A stretch of 48,115 nucleotides of DNA from Candidatus Parvarchaeota archaeon (GCA_017608045.1 JAFCGN010000005.1:1-48115), one strand, 5' to 3'. Shown: positions 7,861-18,371, counted from the stretch's first letter. The notes: generated from the letters alone by a model not told the origin. Made by a program: numbers and translations.

Positions 7861-8454
7861 TTAAATAGTATATCTTCGTCTTTTTTCAATTGTTTCTAAT
7901 CTTTTAAGAACATTTTCAGAATCATCATAATTTTTTTTGTATTCTTTAATTATTAAGTTAAAGAATGTATTAAAAAATTTTGCGTGTTTACTCATCACTG
8001 CTTGTTTTAAAAGATATAAATCTGTTGCTTTATCCTCAATTCTTTGAGAGAAGTATCCTAATCCAAAATCAATAAAATACACTTTGTTGTTAAAAAAAAT
8101 CATATTACTTGTTGTTAAATCCCCATGCACAATATCATACTTGTGAAGGCATGCTAATTGTCTTCCTATTTCTTTTGCAATAAATTCAAGATTTTTTTTG
8201 TTCAAAATATTTTTTACTGCACTTCCTCCTATTTTCTCCATTCTTATCTCATAAGTGTTCTTATCCATGAGAGAAGGCACATTAACACCAATTCTTCGCG
8301 CTCTTGTTATTAACTTATATTCAAGATTTGTTCTTTCTTTTCTTAATTTAATATCTAAATTTTTTATCCTATACCCTTTTTTTATTCTTTTTTTTATTAT
8401 ATAATGTCCTTTGTCTAAGATTATTGCTTCTGCTGCTCTTGCTAAGATATTCAT
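7861..8454 (-). CDS. bud32: KEOPS kinase Bud32
   Basis: HGDLTTSNM, FIDFGLGYFSQRIEDKATDLY. Confidence 0.92.
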   Translation of the reverse strand: MNILARAAEAIILDKGHYIIKKRIKKGYRIKNLDIKLRKERTNLEYKLITRARRIGVNVPSLMDKNTYEIRMEKIGGSAVKNILNKKNLEFIAKEIGRQLACLHKYDIVHGDLTTSNMIFFNNKVYFIDFGLGYFSQRIEDKATDLYLLKQAVMSKHAKFFNTFFNLIIKEYKKNYDDSENVLKRLETIEKRRRYTI

Positions 8455-8510
8455 ATTAAAAATTTACTTAAAGCAATCTTTTTAATTTTACTCTTTTGTT
8501 TTTATAATTA

Positions 8511-9608
8511 ATGGAATACCAAACACTTTATAACAAATTAGTTGAAAACTTATATTATCCTATTGAGACAAAGAAATTAAATGAACTTGAAAAAATGATG
8601 AAGGAAAACAAAAGATTCTTTGTTCTTGGTTCTGGAAGAACAGGGTATGTTTGCGAGTTTTTTTCAAGTGTTTTTAATGATAACAAACCATTTAGTTCCT
8701 TTGTTATTGGTGACAGATATAAAATAGAATCTCTTAAAGATGGGTTGCTTATTGCTGCAAGCGGTTCTGGGAAAACCCCTTATGTTATAAGCAGGTTGCA
8801 AACAATTAACAAGAAAGTAAATGTGGTTTCATTAACAGCGAATGAAACTTCTCCAATTTCAAGTTTAAGCAATAAGATTATTACTATTAAAGATAAAAGG
8901 CAAAGAAAAAAAAAGTATAATATTGATGGGGATATTCAAAAACATTTGCCATTAACTTTGCTTGGAACTTCATTTGAATTAAAATTAATGACAACATTAA
9001 TGGCCTTAAATGATTATTATTTCAGGCATTCTCAAAACATAAAAAAAGGGTATAAGTATTTAGTTGATTCTTTAAAATCAAACTTAGATGAAAGGAAAAT
9101 AAGTGAATTAACAGAATTATTGATTAAAAAACGCAATAATCGAATATTCATAACAGGGCATTATCAATGCGGGATTGTAAGCAATTACATAATAAATAGG
9201 TGGAAGAATTTAGGATTTAAGTTAACAAATCCAAGATCTGCAGAAAGCCCGCGAATGAAAAAAGAAGACCTTGTTCTCATAATAAGCGGTAGTGGACAGG
9301 AATATCTTAATGGAGAAAAAGGTTTTGAACATTATTACTACAAGTATATTTATGACATTTGCAAAAAAAGGAATGTGGAAAAAGCACTCATCACGTCAAA
9401 TACTGAATCAAGTCTTGCCTTAAATAGTAATTTAGTTGTGCCTATAAAAGGCAGGGATTATTTAAAAAGAATTTTGCCAAAAAAAAGCACAGATTATTTA
9501 TTTGAAATGAAGACCATGCTCCTTGAAGCTGTAATCACTCATAAAATCGCAGAAAAACTAAATATTACAGAATCTCAAATGAAAGAAAACCACAGTGATT
9601 TTGTTTAG
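8511..9608 (+). CDS. Tandem SIS-domain sugar isomerase-like protein
   Basis: Two SIS-like halves: FVLGSGRTGY...LIAASGSGKTPYVIS and IFITGHYQCGIVSNY...LVLIISGSGQEY. Confidence 0.75.
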   Translation: MEYQTLYNKLVENLYYPIETKKLNELEKMMKENKRFFVLGSGRTGYVCEFFSSVFNDNKPFSSFVIGDRYKIESLKDGLLIAASGSGKTPYVISRLQTINKKVNVVSLTANETSPISSLSNKIITIKDKRQRKKKYNIDGDIQKHLPLTLLGTSFELKLMTTLMALNDYYFRHSQNIKKGYKYLVDSLKSNLDERKISELTELLIKKRNNRIFITGHYQCGIVSNYIINRWKNLGFKLTNPRSAESPRMKKEDLVLIISGSGQEYLNGEKGFEHYYYKYIYDICKKRNVEKALITSNTESSLALNSNLVVPIKGRDYLKRILPKKSTDYLFEMKTMLLEAVITHKIAEKLNITESQMKENHSDFV

Positions 9609-10588
9609 ACCCACTTAACTTCAACTTCATTTGTTCTCCATTTGGTTTTTATTTTAGACTCTTTTATTTTTGTTTCAACACCTGCATCATATTCAATTGC
9701 TCCAAGAACAGCAATCATTGCACCATTATCACAACAATACTGGAATTCAGGAACAAAAAACTTTGCACCTCTTTCTTTGCACATTATCTTACACATTTCT
9801 CTCAATCTTTTGTTTGCTGCCACACCTCCTGCTAAAACAAGTTCTTTCTTATTGCAGTGCGCCATTGCTCTTTCACTAACTTCAACAAGCATACTAAAAG
9901 CTGTTTCTTGCAAAGAAAAACAAATATCATTAAGTTTTTCTTTTTGAAGCATTTTTGTGGCAGATGTTAAAATTCCAGAAAAACTCACATCCATTCCTTT
10001 AACTGCGTAAGGCAAAGATAAGTATTTCCTTCCTTTTAAAGCAAGTTTCTCAATAACAGGGCCTCCTGGCATTGGAAGTCCTGCGTTTCTTGCAAAAACA
10101 TCAAATAAGTTTCCAACAGGAATGTCCTGCGTCTCTCCGAAAACCCTATATTTTCCTTCATCAAAAGCAATTATTTGAGTGTTACCCCCACTCACATAAA
10201 GCATAATCGGGTCTTTTGCAGGAGTTGTTATTTTTGCAACTTCTAAATGTGCAATGCAGTGATTAACCCCAACCAATGGTTTTTTAAGCTCTAAAGAAAG
10301 AAAACGAGCAACACTCGCACCTATTCTCAAACAAGCACCAAGACCAGGTCCTTGCGCAAAAGAAATCAAATCTATGTCTTGTGGTTTAATTCTTGCTTCA
10401 TTTAATGCTTCTTTTAGAATCTTATCACAAATTTTATAATGATGCTCGCTGGCTTCTCTCGGAAGCATGCCTATTCCTAATGGTGGTTTAAACATGTGCT
10501 TGACATTTGAAAGAATTTTGTTTTTTTCTGAATCAAATATTCCAATCCCAAAAGTGTGTGCTGTGGATTCAATACCTAAAACAATCAT
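9605..10588 (-). CDS. kae1: KEOPS tRNA N6-adenosine threonylcarbamoyltransferase Kae1
   Basis: MIVLGIESTAHTFGIG, GVNHCIAHLE, YVSGGNTQ, LAGGVAANKRLR. Confidence 0.95.
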   Translation of the reverse strand: MIVLGIESTAHTFGIGIFDSEKNKILSNVKHMFKPPLGIGMLPREASEHHYKICDKILKEALNEARIKPQDIDLISFAQGPGLGACLRIGASVARFLSLELKKPLVGVNHCIAHLEVAKITTPAKDPIMLYVSGGNTQIIAFDEGKYRVFGETQDIPVGNLFDVFARNAGLPMPGGPVIEKLALKGRKYLSLPYAVKGMDVSFSGILTSATKMLQKEKLNDICFSLQETAFSMLVEVSERAMAHCNKKELVLAGGVAANKRLREMCKIMCKERGAKFFVPEFQYCCDNGAMIAVLGAIEYDAGVETKIKESKIKTKWRTNEVEVKWV

Positions 10589-10687
10589 GATTAATGAATA
10601 ATTAAGTGAATAATTAAAATCTTTCCCTGAATTAATACAGTAATTAAAAAGTAATATTTAAAAAGAGAAGCTTTTAATTTTTCTTTT

Positions 10688-11455
10688 ATGAGTGATGATT
10701 CAAAATTATATGCATTGTTTAAAACTTATTCCTCTGGAGGAATTCCTGAAAAAGAAAAATTATGTGTTGAATTAACTCATCAAAGTGATTACAAGAATTA
10801 TTATCCCATGGAAGGATTAAGAATTGACTTGCCTAGCATTAATCCTAATGCTTGTGTTAAGAGTATTGATTTTGACTTATCACGCAAGGAAGTTCATTAT
10901 ATCTCATATGATGTAAGCATTGATGTTAGGAGTGTTATTTTAACCCCTCTGAGTAAAAAAGTTATTAGTGTTTTTCATAATGAATTAAGCAAAGATTATG
11001 TTAGGAAGCGAATTATAATGAATTCCAAGTTTTATTTTTCTGGAAATAATGTGATTAAATGGTCTCTTCAAAATCCTTATGGTAAGGGTTTACTCGTTAG
11101 GAGTTTAGATAAATTATTAGAAGGAAGTAATGTTCCTAACCTCATAACAACTTATTTTCATACATTAATTAAGTATGAAGTGTTATCTTTTGATCCTTTA
11201 AAAAGCATTATTGAAGAGAATGAATTAAGTGGTAGTACTATATTATTAAAAGGAAGGGGAGTGAATGAAGGGAGTTACGTTGATTTTGTTTTAAATCACA
11301 AGGAAAAGGATTATTTAGAGAAAAAAGTGTTCCCTGAATTAAGGAAAAATCACAATATTGTTAATATGTTTGGTATTGCTCCGAAGAGTGCAGTGAAAAG
11401 GCATGAGGAGTCTTTAAGAGCATGGGAAGACTTTTATGGAGAAAAGATTGTTTAA
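10688..11455 (+). CDS. Hypothetical protein (no family recognised)
   Basis: 255-aa ORF, no recognised motif. Confidence 0.65.
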   Translation: MSDDSKLYALFKTYSSGGIPEKEKLCVELTHQSDYKNYYPMEGLRIDLPSINPNACVKSIDFDLSRKEVHYISYDVSIDVRSVILTPLSKKVISVFHNELSKDYVRKRIIMNSKFYFSGNNVIKWSLQNPYGKGLLVRSLDKLLEGSNVPNLITTYFHTLIKYEVLSFDPLKSIIEENELSGSTILLKGRGVNEGSYVDFVLNHKEKDYLEKKVFPELRKNHNIVNMFGIAPKSAVKRHEESLRAWEDFYGEKIV

Positions 11456-11473
11456 GAAGAAAAAATTTTTTAT

Positions 11474-11692
11474 TCAGTTTTTTTTCTTGAATTCAGTGTA
11501 CCCGCACTTTCCGCAGCTCCACCTGTCTTTATGCTCAGCAAGGAAGACTCCTTGACCGCATCTAGGACAAACCCTTTTCTTTGCAAGTTTATTATCTTCA
11601 ATAGAATACATCTTGTATTTCTTGCTTCCTGGTCTTTTTGCTCTTGCCTTCTTCCCGCCTTCACGAGCTCTTACTTTCTTTTTCTTTCCCAT
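11474..11692 (-). CDS. rps27ae: 30S ribosomal protein eS31 (S27ae)
   Basis: [27 protein letters not shown]. Confidence 0.92.
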   Translation of the reverse strand: MGKKKKVRAREGGKKARAKRPGSKKYKMYSIEDNKLAKKRVCPRCGQGVFLAEHKDRWSCGKCGYTEFKKKN

Positions 11693-12003
11693 TAATTTTC
11701 TCCCTCTTTTTTCTCTTCTTTTTTAATTATTTGGTTTCGCAGAAGCAAGTATTTTGGTTCATTTTTCATCATGGTTTCTTTATTAGAATAAACATGTGCT
11801 TTTCCCACGCTTTTACTTCTGCCATAACTTGTCCTTATTGTTTGAACAACTATAAGCTCTTTATCTTTTTTTAAAGATTTAGCAAGCTCTTCTCTCACTT
11901 GAATTCTTGGGGGTGTTGGCAATCCCTCATGCTCTATTAGAAATCCAACTACAATTTTATCATGCAATTTATTTTCTTCCTTGGATTCAATTAAAAGCTT
12001 CAT
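11692..12003 (-). CDS. rps24e: 30S ribosomal protein eS24
   Basis: [36 protein letters not shown]. Confidence 0.92.
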   Translation of the reverse strand: MKLLIESKEENKLHDKIVVGFLIEHEGLPTPPRIQVREELAKSLKKDKELIVVQTIRTSYGRSKSVGKAHVYSNKETMMKNEPKYLLLRNQIIKKEEKKEGEN

Positions 12004-12009
12004 TTCAAT

Positions 12010-12195
12010 CTACCTTACTTTCAATGCATATTTTCCTGAAAAAGTTATTTCTAATTTTTTAGCAATTTCGCTTTTTTCAGGATTTAATATAACTGCCAGT
12101 CCTTTCCAATTTGAACTTACGTCTTTTGAATGACAAAAACTACATTCTTTTCCTTTTAAAATTCTTTTGCATTTCTTGCAAGCATTTTCATTCAT
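12010..12195 (-). CDS. spt4: Transcription elongation factor Spt4 (RpoE2)
   Basis: ACKKCKRILKGKECSFCHSKDVSSNWKGLAVILNPEKSEIAKKL. Confidence 0.92.
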   Translation of the reverse strand: MNENACKKCKRILKGKECSFCHSKDVSSNWKGLAVILNPEKSEIAKKLEITFSGKYALKVR

Positions 12196-12262
12196 TTCAT
12201 TTCAACCCATATTTTTACTACAATTTTATAGTTTTTTAGTTTAATGTTTTTCAGTTTTTCAA

Positions 12263-12844
12263 TCATTCTTTGCTTTTTAAAATTTTCTTCTGAGCTTCCT
12301 CTTCTGCTTTCTTTCTTTCTTCCTCAATCCATTCAATCCTTCCAAGTCCTGGTTGCCTCATGGTTAATCCTATTTTTGCATTTTCAGCACTTTTAACGCT
12401 AATTGCAATAACTCTTGCAATTACTTTATCACCAACGCTTAAACTTCTCTTTGATTCTCTGCCTTGTAAATTTCCTGTTTTGGAATAACTCACGTAATCA
12501 TCCATAACTTGAGATATATGAACTAAGGAATCAAAAGGCCCAACACTCACGAACGCGCCAAATTCTACGATTTCTTTAACCTTCCCATGAACAAGCTCGT
12601 GCATTTCAGGTTCATAAACAAGAACTTTAAATATTGTTTCATAATAAATCGCGCCATCCCCTGGAATAATGGTTCCTTCACCTATTTCCTCGATTTTAAC
12701 TAATTCAAGAAAGATTCCTTTGTTTTTTGTTAATTTACCAATCAATTCTTCTTTTATTGCATCACTAACACTATTTTCTTTGTTTTTATCAAAAAGGACA
12801 GGTGGAACTCTTATTTTGTCTTTTATTGTAAGCAGTTTATACAT
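12263..12844 (-). CDS. rpoE1: RNA polymerase subunit Rpo7 (RpoE1/E')
   Basis: MYKLLTIKDKIRVPP, S1 domain VHGKVKEIVEFGAFVSVGPFDSLVHISQ. Confidence 0.92.
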   Translation of the reverse strand: MYKLLTIKDKIRVPPVLFDKNKENSVSDAIKEELIGKLTKNKGIFLELVKIEEIGEGTIIPGDGAIYYETIFKVLVYEPEMHELVHGKVKEIVEFGAFVSVGPFDSLVHISQVMDDYVSYSKTGNLQGRESKRSLSVGDKVIARVIAISVKSAENAKIGLTMRQPGLGRIEWIEEERKKAEEEAQKKILKSKE

Positions 12845-12870
12845 TTTTACACCCCAATTTTTTTATATTT

Positions 12871-13236
12871 TTAAGCAAAATCAAGATATTTTCCTTGCCT
12901 AACTGTTATTACCTTAATTCTCTTTTTTAAAGCTTTTTGTTTTAATTCCTTATCATTTGTTATTAAAACTGAATCTGGAACCTTGCTTGCTTCATGAATA
13001 AGCGTGTCATCAACAGAACCTATTTTATTTACTTTAATAATAATAACGCCGTTTTTTTCCAATATTTTTTTAATAATTGCATAATCATTTTTTGCTTTCA
13101 AACGCAATTCTTCATCCACGCAAGTCAATAAAAAAATCTTTTTCTTCCCTGGTAAAAGTCTTTCAATTTCATATTTAAGGTCTAATTTTTGCTTAAAAGA
13201 ATAAATAATTGCATTAGTATCAAGAAATATATTCAT
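12871..13236 (-). CDS. PIN-domain protein (Fcf1-like position in operon)
   Basis: MNIFLDTNAIIYSFK... VDDTLIHEA...VLITNDKELKQ. Confidence 0.8.
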   Translation of the reverse strand: MNIFLDTNAIIYSFKQKLDLKYEIERLLPGKKKIFLLTCVDEELRLKAKNDYAIIKKILEKNGVIIIKVNKIGSVDDTLIHEASKVPDSVLITNDKELKQKALKKRIKVITVRQGKYLDFA

Positions 13237-13281
13237 ATGAATAGTTAATTTATTTAAGTATTAAATTCTTTTTTATAATAA

Positions 13282-13752
13282 ATGCTTACTCTTAAAAGAA
13301 TGATTAGTTCAATAATTATGGTTATTCTTGGTTTCCTCTTCTTTTACCCACTTTATTATTTAGACATTTTCATTAGCAAGTATAATTTTTTCCCATTATT
13401 TGTTCCATTTATTGTTGCTTTTGTAATTGTTAGTATAAAAAGTGCTGTTTTAATTTTTTATTCAAAAATAATGGGTGGAAATGACTTGCAAGATGCTTTT
13501 ATCCCTGCTATTGCTTTTAGTATTGGCATTATAATCATGTATTTTCTAAATAACATTTTTGTTTTAAATGTTCTATTAAATAATATTAGTATATTCATAG
13601 ATATTCTTTTCATACTGCAACAAACAAGCATTATTGCTTTCAGCTTGACTTTGCATAATAAAAACAAAAAAACCATTTATTTAGGATATTTTATTGGAAT
13701 TACAATTCACTTCTTTTGCAAATTTTCTAAAATATTTTTTCTAAAAACTTAA
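13282..13752 (+). CDS. Hypothetical multi-pass membrane protein
   Basis: 156 aa, mostly hydrophobic. Confidence 0.6.
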   Translation: MLTLKRMISSIIMVILGFLFFYPLYYLDIFISKYNFFPLFVPFIVAFVIVSIKSAVLIFYSKIMGGNDLQDAFIPAIAFSIGIIIMYFLNNIFVLNVLLNNISIFIDILFILQQTSIIAFSLTLHNKNKKTIYLGYFIGITIHFFCKFSKIFFLKT

Positions 13753-14969
13753 AGTATTTCTGCCCATCCAACTAATCTCCATCTATTATTAAAGAGTCTG
13801 CTTAATGCAACTTTTTCTTTTTTGTTTATGCAAACAGGCAGTTTGAGTTTTAAAGTAATGTTGTTTTCTTTAATGTTTGTAATAACACCTACTGTTTTTG
13901 CAGACCATGCATTTATAACTAACGCTTCATTCACTTTCAAAGGTTCCATGTTTACTTCTTTTGATGTTCCCACAATTCTTTTCATTAAATGAATTTTAAG
14001 ATTTAATTCATCAAAAACAGGAGGTTCTTTTCCAGGATATGCTAAAACACTGCCTGCTAATGAATCTGCTTTTGATAAAAAAGGGTCAATATTCAAACCA
14101 ATACTCGTACTGCCTCCAGGGCCAAGTTTTTTAACAGATTTGTTTCCTATAAACAAAGAATTAATACATGTTTTCACAGGCACCCATGTTGTAATGTTAT
14201 TAATAATCTTCTTTATTCCAGGAAGAAGCACTACTTCGTCTCCTACCTTAAATACGCCTTGTTTAACACTTCCTCCAACAACGCCTCCTTTAATTTCTAA
14301 GATTGGAGTTCCTGGCTTATTAATATCAAAAGAACGTGCAACAAGCATTAAAGGGTCTGCTTTCTCATCTTTTGGAAGGGGTTTAAAAATATTTACCATT
14401 TCTTTTAAGAGAATATCAATATTCACAAATTGTTGTGCGCTTACAGGAATGATAGGTGCGTTTTCTGCAATTGTTCCTTTCACAAAATCTTTTATTTCTT
14501 TATAATTTTTCAAAGCTTGTTTGTCATCAACTAAATCAATCTTGTTTTGAACAATAATAATGTTTTTTATCCCAGCTATTTCAATAGCAGTTAAATGCTC
14601 TTTTGTTTGAGGTTGAATTCCTTCATTAGCAGCAATTAAGAGTAAAGCACCATCAACAATGGGTGTAGCACTGAGCATTGTTGCCATAAGAGTTTCATGT
14701 CCAGGCACGTCAATGAAACTGAATTCCCTGATTTTTTCATTATCGCACATGTGTTTAAGGCATTTTTTTGTAGTTTGATACGCTTGACTCCCCTTGCACT
14801 TAGAACATTTATAAACAGTGCAATTCGCATAACCAAGACGTATGGTAATCCCTCTCTTCATTTCTTCAGAATGCTCATCAGTCCATTTTCCAGTAAGAGC
14901 TTTAAGCAAAGTTGTTTTTCCATGATCAACATGCCCTGCTGTCATAATATTGACTATTTGTTCTGACAT
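13749..14969 (-). CDS. eif2g: Translation initiation factor aIF2 subunit gamma
   Basis: AGHVDHGKTTL, DVPGHETLMATMLS, NKIDLV, zinc CSKCKG. Confidence 0.95.
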   Translation of the reverse strand: MSEQIVNIMTAGHVDHGKTTLLKALTGKWTDEHSEEMKRGITIRLGYANCTVYKCSKCKGSQAYQTTKKCLKHMCDNEKIREFSFIDVPGHETLMATMLSATPIVDGALLLIAANEGIQPQTKEHLTAIEIAGIKNIIIVQNKIDLVDDKQALKNYKEIKDFVKGTIAENAPIIPVSAQQFVNIDILLKEMVNIFKPLPKDEKADPLMLVARSFDINKPGTPILEIKGGVVGGSVKQGVFKVGDEVVLLPGIKKIINNITTWVPVKTCINSLFIGNKSVKKLGPGGSTSIGLNIDPFLSKADSLAGSVLAYPGKEPPVFDELNLKIHLMKRIVGTSKEVNMEPLKVNEALVINAWSAKTVGVITNIKENNITLKLKLPVCINKKEKVALSRLFNNRWRLVGWAEIL

Positions 14970-15017
14970 AAATAATAAAACAAGAATTCCTGTTTTTAAA
15001 TGCTTCGTATTTTTTAT

Positions 15018-15362
15018 TTATTTTTCTTCTATTGTCTTAATTGCTTTTTGACTCCATAATTTAATTAAATCAACTATTTCTTTTTTTATTAATTCTTTGT
15101 CTTTAAGCTTATACTCATAAATAAAACCGCCTGTTGTTAAATTTTTCTGTCTTCTGATTAAAAGTTTTCTTTCTCTAAGTTTCTTAATTGCTTTTTGTAT
15201 GGTGCTTCTTTCTTTTTTCATTCTTTTAGAAAGCTCATTCACAGTAACAAAATTGTTTGAACCTAACATTTCCATAAAAATGTTGTACTCTGTCTTATTC
15301 AAAGCATAACTGCAAGTAAGGAGTTCTTTAAATGTTATGTCCTTGCATGCAAAATTAATCAA
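15018..15362 (-). CDS. wHTH transcriptional regulator (TrmB-like)
   Basis: LNKTEYNIFMEML...VTVNELSKRMKKERSTIQKAIKKLRERKLLIRRQ. Confidence 0.75.
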   Translation of the reverse strand: MINFACKDITFKELLTCSYALNKTEYNIFMEMLGSNNFVTVNELSKRMKKERSTIQKAIKKLRERKLLIRRQKNLTTGGFIYEYKLKDKELIKKEIVDLIKLWSQKAIKTIEEK

Positions 15363-16587
15363 TCTTTTCTCCCCTTAACTTTGAAGCATCTAAAATTCTT
15401 TTTATTGCTGCAATATACGCAGCCATCCTAAGAGAAACATTTTTTTCTTTGCTCATAGAAAGCACTTTATTAAGCGAATTTACTATAACTTGCTTTAATT
15501 TTTTTATCACTTCCTCTTCTGTCCAATAATATGCTTGTAAATTTTGAACCCATTCAAAATAACTTACAATAACACCGCCTGAATTTGCAAGAATATCAGG
15601 CACAACGATTATGTTTTTATTATCAAGAATTTCATCTGCTTCAGGAGTTACAGGCCCGTTTGCAAGCTCTAAAATAATTTCAGCTTTAATTCTGTCTGCG
15701 TTCTCTATTGTTATTTGGTTTTCTAAAGCAGCGAGTATTAAAACATCTGTTTCAAGCTCTAACAATTCCTTGTTTGAAATCTCTTTAGCATTTTCATATC
15801 CTTTCAAGGTCTTGTTCGCTCTTTTATACGCTATTACTTCATTAATGTTTAAACCTTCGTTCTTATAAATCCCTGTTTTTGAATCACTTACTGCGATTAT
15901 TTTATAACCTTGTTCGTAAAGAATTTTTGCAGCATTGCTCCCTGCATTTCCAAATCCTTGAATTGCAATTTTAATATTTTTTCTTTCTTTCAGTAATTCC
16001 ATAAGAACAAAAACACCGCCTTGTGCAGTGGAATAACTTCTTCCCTTACTACCGCCTAATTCTAAGGGTTTCCCTGTTATCATTGCAGGTTCTTTCTCTC
16101 CTTTAATTTTTTCAAATTCATCAAGCATCCAAGCCATTATTTGCGGTGTTGTATAAACATCAGGTGCAGGCACGTCTTTCCATGCACCTAAATCTTGATG
16201 AAAAGCCCTAACATATTCCCTGCTAAGTTCTTCAATTTCTTCTTCAGTTAATTCTTTTGGATTTACAATAACTCCTCCTTTAGCCCCGCCATATGGGAGT
16301 CCAGCTAAACTATTTTTTAATGTCATCCAAAATCCAAGAGCTTTCACTTCATCTAAAGAAACATTTGGGTGATACCTTATCCCTCCTTTCGTAGGGCCTA
16401 GAACATTATTATATTGCACTCTATATGCTTGATATTCTTTGTCTCCAACTTTTAGTTTAGCTTTAAGCACTTTCTTTGGAGTGCTTAAATAATTTAGGTT
16501 CTCCTCACTTAAACCCATTATACCCGCAGTTTTTTTCAATAATTTTTTTACATTATCAAACGCATTCGCCATTTCAACCACCCTCAT
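15355..16587 (-). CDS. gdhA: Glutamate dehydrogenase
   Basis: GPTKGGIRYHPNV, LPYGGAKGGV, GFGNAGSNAAKIL. Confidence 0.95.
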   Translation of the reverse strand: MRVVEMANAFDNVKKLLKKTAGIMGLSEENLNYLSTPKKVLKAKLKVGDKEYQAYRVQYNNVLGPTKGGIRYHPNVSLDEVKALGFWMTLKNSLAGLPYGGAKGGVIVNPKELTEEEIEELSREYVRAFHQDLGAWKDVPAPDVYTTPQIMAWMLDEFEKIKGEKEPAMITGKPLELGGSKGRSYSTAQGGVFVLMELLKERKNIKIAIQGFGNAGSNAAKILYEQGYKIIAVSDSKTGIYKNEGLNINEVIAYKRANKTLKGYENAKEISNKELLELETDVLILAALENQITIENADRIKAEIILELANGPVTPEADEILDNKNIIVVPDILANSGGVIVSYFEWVQNLQAYYWTEEEVIKKLKQVIVNSLNKVLSMSKEKNVSLRMAAYIAAIKRILDASKLRGEKID

Positions 16588-17513
16588 TTTTTATTCTTTT
16601 CAATATCTTCATACGCACTTCTCGCTGCTTTCGCTCCTTCTGCAGCAGCAGTTATTACTTGTCTAAGTTTTTCTTTTGTTCCGCAAATATCTCCCGCTGA
16701 ATAAACTCTCTCTATATTTGTTCTCATATGTTCATCAACTATGATAAAACCTTGCTCATTTATTTTAACACCTAAATTTTTAGCAATAACTGGATTAGGA
16801 ACATGCCCTATTTCAACAAAAACACCATCAACACTAAGTTCTTCCCCGTTTGTTAGTTCAATTTTTTCAAGAACATCTCTCCCAACAAGTTTTTTTATTT
16901 GTGCATTGTAAACAACTTCAATCTTTTCATTTGAATTAACTTTTTTTATTTCAATTGGGTGTGCTCTTAATTTTTCTCTTCTATAAAGTATGTAAACTTT
17001 TTTTGATTTTTGAGATAATAACAAAGCTGTCATTACAGCAGAATCAGAGCCTCCAACAACAGCAACAACTTTGTCCTTGAAAAAAGGAGCATCACAAGTT
17101 GCACAATAACTTACGCCTTTACCAATGAAATCTTCTTCGTTTGGAACATTAAGTTTTCTTGGAACAGAACCCATTGCTAAAATTATTGTCTTTGTCTTGA
17201 TTTTTTTATTCGCATCTGTTGTAATTAAAAAAAATTCATTATTTTTTTCAGCACTAACAACTTCTTCTTCAACAAGTTCAACACCAAAATGGCGTGCATG
17301 TTCTTTAAATCTTTCAATTAAATCCATTCCACTAATTTCTTTAAAACCAGGATAATTTTCTACATTCCATGCATGAGTTATAATGCTCTCAAATGGCTTT
17401 CCTATAATAATTGTTTTTAAAGCATATCTTGTTGCATAAATGCCTGCTGTTAATCCTGCAGGCCCAGCACCTATAATCAAACAATCATATGCTTTATTCA
17501 TTGTTTTCAACAA
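16584..17513 (-). CDS. trxB: Thioredoxin reductase
   Basis: GAGPAGLTAGIYATRY, SYCATCDAPFF, VVGGSDSAV, YSAGDICG. Confidence 0.94.
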   Translation of the reverse strand: MLKTMNKAYDCLIIGAGPAGLTAGIYATRYALKTIIIGKPFESIITHAWNVENYPGFKEISGMDLIERFKEHARHFGVELVEEEVVSAEKNNEFFLITTDANKKIKTKTIILAMGSVPRKLNVPNEEDFIGKGVSYCATCDAPFFKDKVVAVVGGSDSAVMTALLLSQKSKKVYILYRREKLRAHPIEIKKVNSNEKIEVVYNAQIKKLVGRDVLEKIELTNGEELSVDGVFVEIGHVPNPVIAKNLGVKINEQGFIIVDEHMRTNIERVYSAGDICGTKEKLRQVITAAAEGAKAARSAYEDIEKNKK

Positions 17514-17832
17514 CCTCCATGATTTTCTGTTTCATTAATTCTTTTGGCATTGCACCAACAAATCTTCCAACTTCCACGCCATTTTTAAAAATAATGAATG
17601 TTGGAATGCTAACAATTCTATTTGCTTGTGCAATTAAACCTTCTTCATCAACATTTAACTTAGCGAATTTTATACCTTCTATTTCTTGACTTAATTCTTC
17701 AAAAACAGGAGAAGACATCCTGCAAGGAGCGCACCATGGTGCCCAACAGTCAATTACTACAAAACCATTATAATTCATTACTTCTTTTTCATAATTATTA
17801 CTTGTTATACTCAAAACCATTTTTCTCACCAT
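17494..17832 (-). CDS. trxA: Thioredoxin
   Basis: VIDCWAPWCAPCRM; 20-nt overlap with trxB start. Confidence 0.93.
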   Translation of the reverse strand: MVRKMVLSITSNNYEKEVMNYNGFVVIDCWAPWCAPCRMSSPVFEELSQEIEGIKFAKLNVDEEGLIAQANRIVSIPTFIIFKNGVEVGRFVGAMPKELMKQKIMEVVENNE

Positions 17833-17969
17833 CCAATTCCTAAATCACATTTCTTTATAAATTTAGAGAAAATGTGATTGGTTATGCAAAAAAAAATCAC
17901 AACCAATACTATTAAGGTTTTCGTTTAAGAATTTTTTAAAAGAATTTTTTTTAATAAAAAATTCAGAAT

Positions 17970-18371
17970 TTAATTTTCAGTTTTTAACTCTTCTTGCGCT
18001 TCTTTTTCCTTCTTTGTTAAAAACTTCTTGCTTCCTTTTTTTGTAATTATGCAATTAATTTGGACTATTTCTTCATTAATTACTCTTCCTCTTACGCTTT
18101 TTCTTCTGCGTTCGCCTTTTCTTCTTGGTTTAAAACCCGCGCCTCCTGAAAGCAAAATTCTTTTTCTTGTTGAACCAGGCAAAGATTTTCTCATAGGAAA
18201 TCCTTGTTTATCGCTCCCGCCTGTTATTTTGAATTCATACCCAGGGTAATCTATAATTCTTCCATCAATAATATCTCCAATTTCTTTTCCAATAACCTCG
18301 TTTTCCCTTCCTTCTTTTATCTCTTCTTGGTATGTTTTCCCTGTTTCTGGGTCTGCAATATTTAACTTCAT
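17970..18371 (-). CDS. rps6e: 30S ribosomal protein eS6
   Basis: MKLNIADPETGKTYQ, GSDKQGFPM, RKGERRRKSVRG; start chosen at 18371, track ORF extends to 18401. Confidence 0.92.
   Translation of the reverse strand: MKLNIADPETGKTYQEEIKEGRENEVIGKEIGDIIDGRIIDYPGYEFKITGGSDKQGFPMRKSLPGSTRKRILLSGGAGFKPRRKGERRRKSVRGRVINEEIVQINCIITKKGSKKFLTKKEKEAQEELKTEN

Noticed and set aside
11470-11664. 64-aa ORF overlapping eS31
   Set aside because: Alternative frame of rps27ae, which has the clear zinc-ribbon protein.
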